Source: Heligmosomoides polygyrus polygyrus
Lineage: Eukaryota; Nematoda; Chromadorea; Rhabditida; Heligmosomidae
Length of the DNA stretch: 64,000 nt
Direction: 5' to 3'
Assembly: GCA_947396885.1 (NCBI GenBank)
Contig: OX377201.1
Span: 111,305,727 to 111,369,726 of the forward strand
Part shown: positions 46,001 through 53,199 of the stretch, piece by piece
How positions within the stretch are numbered: the stretch's first letter is position 1
Layout of the letters: every line of letters starts with the position of its first letter
Made by a program: the position numbers and the translations under genes
The notes under the pieces: model-generated
Seen by the model: the letters and a program-made list of their open reading frames with translations, nothing else
What the model was told of the DNA's origin: nothing
Databases searched by the model: none

Positions 46001-46377
46001 CGCTCATTCGTGAAGGCAAGACAGCGGATCATATTTTTTTTGCTTCTGCTTCTGAATGCTTTAGCTTTTCTAACCGCTGCATCGACTAGTTTTTGGTTCG
46101 TGTCATAAACAGCCAATCCTTGAACTCCTGCAATAATCCCTATTTCGCATAATGAATCCAAACGGTTGGACGAGTTTTCAGTGGGTTGTCGTGCCCCACC
46201 CGTCTGGTGTCTCTATCCAAACGCCAGCTCGACAAAATTGCATCGAACACAATTTCACGGATTGCTGTATCACACAGGGAAGCGGAGGCGAAGCGACAGT
46301 ACCATAAATAGGCCTAAGGTTGTAGAAATTTGTTATTTTCACAGAAAGATTCCTCTCAGGGCCACTTTGATTACTAG
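31038..46377 (+). CDS. Unrecognised multi-exon host gene with repeated hydrophobic motif; one in-frame stop
   Basis: Candidate exons: 31038-31131, 31176-31293, 32834-32962, 33096-33251, 45469-45610, and less certainly 45677-45915, 46182-46298 and 46345-46377 (TAG). Phases agree at every junction. I do not recognise the family. The protein repeats a short pattern of hydrophobic-x-G-(4)-G: HVLRGDQIPGIP, GVIQGESLPGLN, VLIRGLVT, FIVNVPGLGN. The exon 45677-45915 is Cys/Trp-rich (TFDRCVFPIEDESDF ... WCDVQVWGYCGK). TAG at 32897-32899 (between SDIEQ and IQSIP) interrupts an otherwise well-framed exon, so the locus is a pseudogene, a mis-sequenced codon or a read-through case. The 12-kb intron 33252-45468 contains the CR1-like LINE and the BEL/Pao element. 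The 5' end was not found. The first four exons are fairly secure; the last three are tentative. Confidence 0.5.
31648..31870. mobile_element. Dispersed GGTTATTTGGGGTG-family element
   Basis: GGGTTATTTGGGGTGCTGACC and ATCGGTGACCATTACCTTAG are also present near 2555, 6566 and 52955. Ends are not precisely defined; non-coding. Confidence 0.45.
32042..32500. mobile_element. PIF/Harbinger-like MITE, long form, decayed ends
   Basis: It shares the internal sequence AACACAGACACTAGCAAACA and the AGTATGAACAGGCGAC motif with 26339-26765. The outer ends CCTGTTCATACTTCGC / GTGTGAACGGACC are degraded. It lies in an intron of the unrecognised gene. Confidence 0.7.
33254..37284 (-). pseudogene. CR1-like LINE with two ORFs, decayed
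   Basis: ORF1 starts at the ATG ending at 37036 (MSSRRASTIAGRK), has a one-base frameshift near 36930, then continues to 36160 with a coiled coil (EIKELNRRNSDLLTEMQ) and a basic RNA-binding-like region; a C/G run at 36290-36311 sits in its tail. ORF2 (about 36100-33379) has an endonuclease (VVLTETWL, GDFNLPN, SSDHATIGF) and RT motifs (YFDFSKAFDKVP, SGVPQGGVLSP, CKMYADDVKI). Stops at 35935-35937 and 34117-34119 break one otherwise constant frame, and the start of the endonuclease is frameshifted. The 3' end is a (TAAA)n-type tail at 33254-33290. The two-ORF layout and RT wording fit the CR1/Jockey group; a precise clade needs a tree. The 5' end abuts the BEL/Pao target site, so the element may continue past it. 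Confidence 0.85.
37290..38383 (-). repeat. 3' LTR, split by a piggyBac-type MITE
   Basis: This copy matches 44628-45078 apart from five transitions and the insert 37364-38002 plus duplicated TTAA. Its SL1-like segment is therefore cut in two (37345-37363 and 38003-38008). Confidence 0.93.
37364..38002. mobile_element. piggyBac-type MITE (639 bp)
   Basis: Perfect inverted ends CCCATTGACGACCGCGCGG / CCGCGCGGTCGTCAATGGG lie between TTAA duplications at 37360-37363 and 38003-38006. The other LTR shows the uninterrupted site (GGGTAATTAAACG), proving precise TTAA insertion. There is no transposase. Confidence 0.93.
38384..38643 (-). other. Element 3' untranslated region and polypurine-tract position
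   Basis: 260 bp separate the stop from the 3' LTR. The minus-strand bases next to the LTR, GAGGGCCCGCCGGGAG, are where the polypurine tract should be but are only partly purine. An overlapping out-of-frame ORF of 86 codons (38408-38668) has no recognisable domain. Confidence 0.5.
38644..44469 (-). CDS. BEL/Pao Gag-Pol polyprotein, 1941 codons, uninterrupted
   Basis: Domain order (approximate residues): coiled Gag region with a DUF1759-type segment (VFSGKKWDWDNFW, 150-210); CCHC-type knuckles (343-405); retropepsin with LLDTGSELSFID (515); reverse transcriptase with ADVEKAF (856) and the box YVDN (937), where most BEL/Pao elements have YVDD; RNase H (FSDAS, 1103); integrase zinc-binding (1430-1475) and core with GLDYFGP (1504), TCDNAP (1567) and GGFYERL (1618). 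After the integrase about 280 further residues follow: an acidic/basic helical stretch and a second Cys/His cluster (CVYCNENGKHYSDAC ... CFYCKMSG) near 1860-1930, resembling a Gag-type knuckle region. Translation would start at the ATG ending at 44469. No frameshift or stop is present, so this copy could be autonomous or very recently so. Confidence 0.95.
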   Translation of the reverse strand: MTSTVRALKGLLTKRNQIALDWLQENSSWLGSLSETDSSRRECAGELRHALKICEEYVELLESSMAKLANAYDGLADHSEEEDKQFEKYMGSSQETIMKLHRQKPKLEIILHKDVTGSTKHEEEHGGITSGGLLTPLAVSKLPQIPIPVFSGKKWDWDNFWALFQANVHEQNLTELQKFNYLLSSLRGEARQSISRFHLTASNYDKAVEHLRKRYGSKDGIVMELNKALTNCSARGSSTSDQRQLFDRLSAIAKQLEEYGENLNNQLTIQTFVHKFHTRFQRPAMEKRIKEENESEWTLDQWLNAIDQIITQEELLKDMLPKDFERQRSSTTRDSWKGSANCEYCQQRGHKWNSCPGIPNATARKSFLMETNRCLNCGSASHRVSSCPGGNCRKCAGRHHTAICSKGVIPIKEQETRSGGDSLRPREQKSRILSSGTSTIKKPTTGKRPQQSSRQHAVTSEISQPENPPANEAVVLHLNENLHDTKENRQKVILLAGSANVLDSKGMMRSVTILLDTGSELSFIDDRLAQELGLPTVDRSSLLISTFGSNTPSAKECDIMMIKLCDIEGVQHEVRLHKNDFITGTIEKADLDQSDLDFINKQEIVLSNPMKQKFLQPQILLGCDYLWNFMVPMGRLVLPSGLLLIPTRFGYIISGRQTSRTTKPTPVLTIQGERSEKEMWDRYWSLESSGTQEYTGSQRTEQQLVNDKVLEEFRNTIQRREDGYYVRLPWKDEKPKLLDNKFIALKRLEKVLEMYLHDYETLKQYDSIFREQEEKGIIEKVSLEESDGDNVIHYLPHQAVITPLKETTKMRIVFDASAHYKDSPCLNDVLHQGPLMLPDMVGMLLRFRMHKIAVTADVEKAFLQVRLQEVDRDATRCLWVRDINLPATPDNILIYRFTRVTFGLNTSPFLLGATIGFHLDHLGPSNEMAQEIRQNLYVDNLIYGAPTPNDALVKYKQSKEIFEGLSMNLREFISNDEAFNNFLPEKDRSANLRPKVLGISWNTKTDTIVLKGTMMAQKEITKRTVSQQLASIFDPLGLLVPLLLPAKVFLQSLWRDEFSWDAQLPPTLHDQWRVLSGQIATFYKELDRHVLKENTTHRLFAFSDASQFAIATCVYIASAGNSHLVMAKSKLPSLKTSITIPKQEMNALTLSGRVALFICKELEPLCKLEEVIFFSDSEIVLGWAKSPPARKSVGTLVSNRLKELADIVEDLKSRGISSRFGYVSTAENPADCGTRGLSSDALQDHYWWNGPPIIRNFDTTHSEDNFFPLSSPKIEKEEEAIPPAVVASLTTKQEKLQNEATLLNLTRFSSLYKAQRVISYVMRFISRSIRHLPTSRRDALIQKIPALKAAASTHELTGLELREARRCLIRDHQSVIVTEHRIKSQKNLNIRMDDDGILRCYGRLQHADVATPSKTPIYIAPKTALARLIILEAHGQYHRGVSHTMSTVREKFWIPKLRQQVRVIVQRCLPCQRLNNLPFRYPQMEDLPRTRVQRSCPFEHIGLDYFGPLTATSTNSELMKVYGCILTCRTTRLIHLELVENMTTEAFLNALRRFFARRGVPQSITCDNAPTFLLGEQILHDTIKSTMENTEVESALARREIEWIHITPYAPWQGGFYERLIRSIKYSLYKALGKRIVPLDVLRTMLTEIEAVLNSRPLTYQEEQWEQQPLLRPIDFLQNNIVLDFPFEYNGEKNDVTYHTLEEAALKDMRSAYFGLQDEVRLHHDEAADWMQRVEVVYTSIMSRITNCAASYDDIIAMLMENAERQREIMTTLARYGEFTRERTIKRSEDRYRQDDHEEGLSSARSSYKRKHRDDELTERQRNERLLMENEEELKEIEHSLNATIWRERHFGSRHMKSNEELLMCVYCNENGKHYSDACPEIRLVDDRTELLENEGRCTVCVEIHTGNCRKKAPCFYCKMSGDSKHMYDHHSSICRNRRNM
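44609..44626 (-). promoter_or_regulatory. Primer-binding site matching tRNA-Gly(GCC)
   Basis: The minus strand reads TGGTGCATCGGCCGGGAA, one base inside the 5' LTR. It is fully complementary to the 3' end (with CCA) of animal tRNA-Gly(GCC), TTCCCGGCCGATGCACCA, as I recall that tRNA. It would prime minus-strand DNA synthesis. Confidence 0.85.
44683..44703 (-). promoter_or_regulatory. Spliced-leader SL1-like sequence inside the LTR
   Basis: The minus strand matches 21 consecutive nt of nematode SL1 (all but its first G), ending AAGTTTGAG and followed at once by GTTGATC. It is in the element's sense orientation, about 240 nt downstream of the TATA-like box and 56 nt before the LTR end, so it falls in R or U5. 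No Sm-binding site of SL-RNA type follows, so this is not a whole SL RNA gene. Confidence 0.9.
44941..44949 (-). promoter_or_regulatory. TATA-like box of the LTR
   Basis: CTATATAAG on the minus strand, conserved in the other LTR at about 38245-38253. Transcription would be expected to start some 25-30 nt downstream, near 44915. Not proven. Confidence 0.55.
45146..45237. mobile_element. Near-perfect palindrome (92 bp), MITE-like
   Basis: Each arm of about 45 bp contains ATGTAATGATAGGCGCCCAT and ATCGATGGCGCGACGTGATT, meeting at ATTAAT. It shares the TAATGATA...CCCATATCGAT wording with 6146-6300. Confidence 0.75.
45677..45915 (+). CDS. Candidate Cys/Trp-rich exon of the unrecognised gene
   Basis: A 79-codon open stretch between a GTGCAG acceptor and a GTGTTT donor. 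Its composition (five Cys, four Trp) and phase agreement with 45469-45610 and 46182-46298 favour coding. No domain is recognised. The minus-strand ORF over the same bases is judged a shadow. Confidence 0.35.
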
Positions 46378-46497
46378 GATCCTGGGACGTTAGCATCACG
46401 ATACACACCTATAAGAGCATTGGAGGCAGAACAAACCCTAGAATCCAGACAATGCAGGAATTAGTGGTTGATGTGAAGGGTGAATTGGCGGCAGCTA

Positions 46498-46672
46498 TAT
46501 TGGGTTAATCGATAATTACTGCAGTTTTTTCATATTTTTCAAAGTGAGTTCAGTTATAGTAACAACGTGCATCAAACTCACATAAAAATATGCTCTGCGC
46601 GCCATATCTGAGGACTAACGACACCCAAATGAGTGGGTTGTTAATTATCGAACAACCCAATATTTTGTGCAA
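46498..46672. mobile_element. Mariner-derived MITE
   Basis: The ends TATTGGGTTAATCGATAATTA-like (left) and TAATTATCGAACAACCCAAT (right) are inverted repeats. A related, shorter pair sits at 47320-47416. The rest of 46700-47900 is AT-rich with no supported gene; 47160-47290 contains the antisense dispersed CAATTTGA motif. Confidence 0.6.
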
Positions 46673-47926
46673 TATTGCGAAAATCAATCGAAATCAAACC
46701 AGATCAATCGAAATCAATCTATGCTAAATTGTCCCGAGATTTCTACTGTATTCTGAGGTTTCGAGACAGACTTGACATTGTCATAGAGGAGAAACTACTG
46801 TAAGTCCATAAACTGTAAGTCCAGTCCATAATTTTGCGCAGTTTTGGGGGCATCCAAGTTGCCCAACCCCTGCCCTCCTCCCCACCATGTAAGCGCATCT
46901 TCATAGTCCGCGACGGGAAGGGCTAGTCACCCGGCAAAGGATGCACATCAATTTCCTGCAAGAGATTCCTCGGCATTGATGGACTCCTGTGAGCAGCATG
47001 AGAACGTATCAGTCGCTTCTGTGGCCGACTATAAATCCCCACTATGAATGCACATGCTGACCCGATAGCCTTCAACTTACCATTAGTTACGTTGTTGTCA
47101 TAAAGGGTTTGTCTTTCTACTGCATGGCAGTTCTACCACTCATACTATTTTTCGTCAAAATTGGACACTTTTCGAATGAAATTGCACACTCACCCAAGCA
47201 AGGTTGACGCTTTTCAAATCAAGCTGAACATCTTCCAAATTAAAACGAGCGTCTACCCAAGTAAACTGGAGACTCTTCGAAAAGTTTGGAATGGTTTCGT
47301 GTCTGTGGAAACTTGGATATATTGGGTTGTTCGGTAATTAATTTATTTTTTTTCCAATATTTTTCGAGGTGAACTTGTTTATATTAACAACAAGCATTAA
47401 TTATCGAACAAACCAGTAGCTTTTTTCAAATTTTTCACTTCTTCTGCGCCAACAGACAAACACACTGTACATACAAACAAGTACATATTTAAATAGCACC
47501 ACGAAAACAGAATTTTTGCTATGAATCAAGTGAAAATCGCAAAGAGCTAAACGGGTGCGAAGAACGATCTTTTTTAATAAACTAAAAATTGCTACCTTTC
47601 TGCGCTTTGGTATAGGCATTAATACGTCGCTATTTTTCCTCGAATATAAGAAGTTTGTGAAATTTCCGTCTGTTTGTTCACTTTCTGGGGCAGGTGAACT
47701 AAAGGTTTTCAAAGAGTCATAATCTTTCTTGGGCAAAAAAAAACTTTAATCTTCTTAGAGAGCATCTATTAGTTCAATCTGGAAGACGCAATGGAAGCAG
47801 CAGGGTCAGGATAATTTTTGTTCGAGGAAAATTTTCATATAACTTATTATTTAGTATAAGTTCTACTCTACTGGACTGCATAATTTCCTATCCAAGGCTG
47901 AGTTGTTGTTACACGAGTTCTCATGC

Positions 47927-47928
47927 AA

Positions 47929-47962
<34 letters not shown>
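47927..47962. repeat. (AATA)n microsatellite
   Basis: Nine AATA units. 47963-48480 has no supported gene. Confidence 0.9.
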
Positions 47963-47963
<1 letters not shown>

Positions 47964-48578
47964 CTTTTTTTGAAGTTTTAATTCACATCCTAGTAAGAGA
48001 ACACATAGTTTTTTTATAAAGTTTTTATTTTTTGAGGAAAAACAATGATTTAAAGCTTGTTTTAAAGTGCAGGAAGGTGACCATTTTTTATGTCAAAACA
48101 GAAACTGCGCCATGCCCTTGTTTGAAAAGTCGCGATTTTTATTCGATTGATAGCAAAATTTCCGTTTGCACGGGGTTTCATGCCTGCAAACGGTGCAACA
48201 TAAACAATTGTAAAAACACACATATCTTCACTTTAGTCCTACATTTAAGCAGTATTTACATTACCTTTCGAATGAACATTGCGGCTTGATTTTCGAGTGC
48301 GTGGTCTAGTCCTTTAATGCACTACATGATTGCTGCCTTGTTGCGCTTCAAAACAAAAATTAATTTAATACTTTTCTCACAAAGTAAGATTTTTATAAAA
48401 TTGTTACACATCTTGGGCAGGTGAACTAAAAAATGTCTAAGAAAGTTCAAACAATTTTTTCTTTACTCAAACGATTCTAACCATCTTACCAGGGAACTAC
48501 CGAGGTGTAGGTCTGAACCAACGATGTGATGCATATGGGCAGAAGTTCCTCCCTCTCAGAAGTAACAATATGCAAGTA

Positions 48579-49629
48579 TTAGGTTGTCCCATAAGTTCCC
48601 GCCGTTTTTTCAACGATTCACTGCAGATTTCGTCGGCGGTCTCTTGCATAGCGCTGCGTAGCTTTCGAAAGAGAATGATGTGCTCTATCAGATCATGTAT
48701 TGCATTTCTTTTTTCATCATGAATTTTGTCAATTTTTAGGTCGTTAAAGTGAAGAGTGAAAAAGTGAAAAAGTAGACATTTGCGCACTTGTTCTCTCCGC
48801 TTAGGTTTGTAATTTTTGCGCAGTTTTTTATAGCACTTGGAAGACAATGTTCTGTACTACAAGAATATGTGTTGGTCCTATTTTCTCACTTGCCCGTTAC
48901 TGATTTTTAGGCCATCAAATTGGGAATTCCGACTTTTCCGTCCGAATTTTTACCAAAACTCCGGTTCTGTGGTTGGACATTTTTGCTTGGTGTTATATGT
49001 CGTTTGGAAGAGGATGTCTTGCTCAGTAAGAATTTGTGTAGCGTTTATTGGCTCACGCTGCTTTCTGTCGAATATCAACAACTGAAGAAGGAGAAGGAGT
49101 TGTTGGTGAAGACGATTTTTCTCTTTTTGGCATTTTGTTGATATTCAATAGAAATCAACAAACGCGACACAAATTCTTATAGAGCAAGACATTCTCTTTC
49201 GAATGACATATAACACCAACCCAAAAAGTCCAAACACAGCAGGAGCTGTCGGCAAAAATAACCGTCCTCCTTCGGACTCCCAATTCGATGACCTAAAAAT
49301 CAATAAAGGACAAATGAGCAAATAGCACTAACACATATTCTTGTAGTACGGAACATTGTCTTCCAAATGCTGTAAAAAACTGCGCAAAAAATTACAAACC
49401 TAAACGGAGAGAACAAGTGCGCGAATGGCTACTTTTTCACTTTTTCACTTTTCACTTCAACGACCTAAAAAGTGACAAATTTCATGATGAAAAAAGGAAT
49501 GCAATACATGGTCTGATAGAGCAAATCATTCTCTTTCGAAAGCTATGCAGCGCTATTCAAGAGACCGCCGGCGAAATCTGCAGTGAATCGTTGAAAAAAA
49601 AAACGGCGAAGACTTATGGGACAACCTAA
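48579..49629. mobile_element. Mariner-type foldback element (1051 bp)
   Basis: The ends are TTAGGTTGTCCCATAAGT and its complement, flanked by TA (48577-48578, 49630-49631). The arms run nearly 500 bp each (to about 49080 and from about 49137) with a loop of about 55 bp. No transposase is encoded; the ORFs over the arms are mirror readings of each other. Confidence 0.88.
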
Positions 49630-49839
49630 TATCTCGACCTGAGTACAACTTTGAGCAGAGTTACGGCCAGTGGAAGCTGCACCATTGAAAAGAAGTGGTG
49701 AAGCATGCAAGAAGGCTGGTAGCTTATCACTCTCGAGTTCATTGTTCTCTTGACTCCGTGTGTCGACGGGGCGGCCGAGTGGATAGCGTGACAGACTTAC
49801 GAGCGAAATGCCAGTGGTTTGGATCCTGCGTTGGCCCAG

Positions 49840-50060
49840 TTTGGGATGCGCCGTGTATTCTACTCCTACGGGACACCGTTAAAGCAGTTTCAACGCGAAT
49901 ACAGTCTTTTACAGTGGCTTGCGGTGGCCAACCGATGGACATGTAAGAGTTTATCCTTCCGAAAAACTCTGGTGCAAAACCGCCGATCCAGTCGGGATGG
50001 AAGACTTGTAGTTAGTCTTGGAGAGACCAGAAGCAAAAGCCATGAATTCTGGGTATTCTA
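49840..50060 (-). mobile_element. tRNA-derived SINE, diverged
   Basis: Antisense landmarks GGGATGCGCCGTGTATTCTA, CTTGCGGTGGCCAACCGATG and CGGGATGGAAGACTTG match the copy at 24043-24336. The tRNA-like head is not recognisable. 50110-50640 beyond it is featureless. Confidence 0.7.
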
Positions 50061-50662
50061 CATGTGAAACTGCTACGGAGAGCAACCTTGCTTGTTGACT
50101 AGTGTTTCATGTTTACATAGGTGTAATAGAGTGAAAGCGGCTTCCGGGGGCACCCCGAATTCAGGTTCCTGGTTCGGGTCCTACCAAACCAGAAAGATCA
50201 CGTTGTTGGTTACACCAATCTTCAGTCAAGAGAAGTGAGTGCTGGTCGACTTCCTGCATGCGAGAGCGTTAGAGTTCAGGTGAATCTCACGTGACGATCT
50301 CCATGAAGACGAATGACCAAAGGATGGACTACCAAGAGTGTCGAGGAAGACCAGGGACATTCGCCTCCATGTCCTCCCATTCGATTTCACTGCTCTTCTT
50401 GCGCTAACATACCATACAAAAGCAGGATGATCAAGTGATCATCGTCGCGCAGCGAGCAACCAAAGGGATGATGCTTGGAGTTACATGATTCAAGGAAATG
50501 AGAGAAGGCCTCCGGAGTTCCGAGCTTTGTCGACATTTGAGGACTAGAGACGCTGTTGAAGCTAGTCCTAAGCTAGTCGTCGAAAATTACGTCGGCCGGC
50601 TACGAAATGCGTTTCGAAGACACCCGCTGGTCGAGGGTCATCACAGATTGGATTCTGGGGAC

Positions 50663-50681
50663 GGGGGGGGGGGGGGGGGGG
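50663..50681. repeat. Poly-G run (about 18-19)
   Basis: An uninterrupted G run preceded by GGGGAC, in the loop of the large inverted repeat. Confidence 0.9.
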
Positions 50682-51285
50682 GAAGGGAGGATTTTTCAGA
50701 GAAACTCCAGTACGCTCGGACTTCTGTGTAAAAGCCCGAAACGAACGGTCGTGTTCCTAAAGCGAGATTGATCCATTGAGTACCCAGGCACACGACCGGA
50801 ACAAATTGGGACGTTGCTGGCGCCCGCTGGAGCAACTCGATGATCAACGGGCGACAGGCGGTATAGTCCAGGATTGAATGACATAGAAAGCTGTTCTTTA
50901 CCTGCTCTGCTGTTAGTGCATACACCTCTCGCATGAACACGAAGTTTGTGAAAATGCAAAAGACATGCCCAACGCAAGGTCCAAACCCCTAGCATTTCGC
51001 TCGTAAGTCTGCCACGCTATCCACTCGGCCACCCCGTCGACACACGGAGTCAAGAGAAAAATGAACTCGAGAGTGATGAGATACCAGCCTTCTTGCTTGA
51101 TTTACCACTCCTTTTCAATGGTGCAGCTTCCACTGGCCGTAACTCTGCTCAAAGTTGTACTCGGGTCGAGATACTTGCATATTGTTACTTCTGTCTTCCC
51201 TTCCACCCATGTGCATCGCATCGCTGGATCAGACCTACAGTTCAGGTAGTTCCCTGGTTAGTGAGTTTGTAGTTTAGCCTGCCTA

Positions 51286-51525
51286 AAGGCCCCCGTACAC
51301 TTCTGGGGCGAGCGGCGGACGGCGGACGGCTCCGCCGAACGGCATGACTCATCGTCTGCGGGCGCGAAAGGGCAGAGCGCAGACAGACTCGTCCGGCGAT
51401 GGAACGGCGGCGGCGAGATAATGATTCAAATCATTATCGCCGCTGCCGCTCCAGCGGCCGGCCAGTTCCTGCCCTATGGTTAAGGATAGGGCAGCGGCAA
51501 CGCCGCAGAAGTGTGCAGGGCCCTT
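51286..51525. mobile_element. GC-rich MITE with GGCCC ends
   Basis: The ends AAAGGCCCCCGTACACTTCT and GAAGTGTGCAGGGCCCTTA are inverted and bordered by TAA/TTA, like the Harbinger-type elements elsewhere. The interior is rich in CGGCGGACGG. Confidence 0.6.
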
Positions 51526-52949
51526 AAGGGTCATTTTGATTTGCAAGAGCTCGCTTGGCTTTCAAAAGTCGGTACTAAGCGAGCTGGTGCCCGCTGCCCA
51601 TCGGCAAGGCATCTTAAAACGGGTAAATTGGATCAGCCAGACTCCGGAGTTCTTTCCCTTGCCTAGTTCTAGAGCACAGAAACCGTACTTATGTGAGTGT
51701 TCCACCACCATGTGCAGTATCGGAGCGGGCACCAGCTCGCTAAGTATCCGTAAGCCTTGGGCTAGCTCAGAAGAGCGTCCAGTTTGACGTGAAAAGTGTC
51801 CAATTTGATTCGAAAAGTGGGCAGTTTGATTTGAACAGCTTTCAGTTCGACGTGAAAATGGCATATGCTCTGACACAGAGCGACGTGACGCCATGTATTG
51901 CGTGTCAATTGAGCGAGCGATGCGATCGACCAATTTGACGACAGTACATGTCATCGCGTCGCCCGGCGCCACAAGTATAAGTATACGGAGCCTATAGGAG
52001 GTGATATCGGTAATTTTCGGCTGAGCTCGTTGCACCGCATGAATCCCACGCAGTCCTCGGATCATATCGTGGTAGGGTACATAGCTTCGGAGGACAAGGA
52101 GAGGAAGCCCGAGGTTGGTCGTAGCCGAGAACTGTGCACAACTTCCGCCTTCCAACGGTCGTGTGAGCACATACCGGAAAGTACCGAGAGGTCATCACTG
52201 CTCAGAGCGAATACCATTTTTAAGTATCTCTCAGAAGTTGGAGTTCGTATGAAATGCGATCTTTTTCTTGAATTCGGTCGATTCGGTTTGAATAGCGCTG
52301 CGATATGTTTTTTTTCAGAACTCAAAACCAAGAGTACAAAGCAAGGAGAGATCATGTCGCACTCTAGATACACAGTTTAATTGGATGTGGAACTTATACG
52401 CAACTGCTTTATGGCTACGTAGCCCCACGTAAGCGTTTGGTTAGAGAGCAAGGTGGTGAACAGGTTGAAGCTTGAAGCACTTCATAAGCTGGTCCACCTT
52501 GTTTGGTACAGAGTCGTGAAAATAGCGGCAAAACGTTATGGAAGGAGACAGCTTGTAGAAGGCTGTACATATACGAGCCACCCCAGCATTTTTGTATAAG
52601 ACGCGTTGTAGGAGAAGGGAAGAGGGGATCTACAAGACCCCTCAACTAGGACAACGCTCAGTAGCGAAGGGTCCAGATAGACACCCTTTCACAACTTTTG
52701 AAGCCATAAAATTTCTGCATAGCCTTCGGCTAAGGCAGTTTTTTGAATTTGACAAAAGTTTTTGAAATCTCGCCCAGTTACGGTGCGATACGGTATGTAG
52801 GTGAGGGCGGTGCAGTCAGGACCACAGATCTCGACGTTACGAATCTAGTTGTGAGGTCTGTTGCTGGTGCAACGGTTGGGTCCGTCAGGACATCATACGT
52901 GTCTCGGGTTGCGCCAGGTCCTTGAAAATCGCCCAGCCTTTGTCTTCAA

Positions 52950-53180
52950 CGGTTACTTGGGGTGCTTATCACGTATCCGGTACTCGTTTTGGGATGCATC
53001 AATTTCTTGTGCGCTTTTTCTCATCTCGTGTAGCAGACTGGAAATCAAACCCGGCTATGTGGAGAACCCTCTGTTACTAACACAGTAAAGAACACAGTAC
53101 AGTACCACACCTACCGTAACCGATCAACGGAAATTTCGGAAGCGAGTATCATATTCATGACGAGCACCACAAATAACATC
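52950..53180. mobile_element. MITE of the GGTTATTTGGGGTG family
   Basis: The left end ACGGTTACTTGGGGTGCTTA and the right end GAGCACCACAAATAACATC are inverted repeats, which defines both ends of a family otherwise seen as fragments at 2555, 6566 and 31648. Confidence 0.55.
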
Positions 53181-53199
53181 CCTATACTACGCTTAATCA

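Larger units (their letters stand above)
48488..51260. repeat. Large inverted repeat with about 300-bp arms
   Basis: The left arm is 48488-48578 plus 49632-49838 (interrupted by a mariner-type element); the right arm is 50967-51260. The outer ends read ACCAGGGAACTACC / GGTAGTTCCCTGG. Each arm contains a tRNA-like stretch with A box GGCCGAGTGG and a B-box-like GGTTTGGATCC (left) or GGTTTGGACC (right). The loop holds an antisense SINE and a poly-G run. It is either a foldback transposon or two inverted SINE-like copies. Confidence 0.75.

Noticed and set aside
48497..49629. Two similar ORFs (FHDEKRNAIH wording) on opposite strands
   Set aside because: They are the two arms of the mariner-type foldback element; no catalytic motif is present.
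49769..49830. Possible tRNA-Leu/Ser gene
   Set aside because: A and B boxes are present but the acceptor and anticodon stems do not pair, and the sequence is part of a repeat arm duplicated at 50967-51050.
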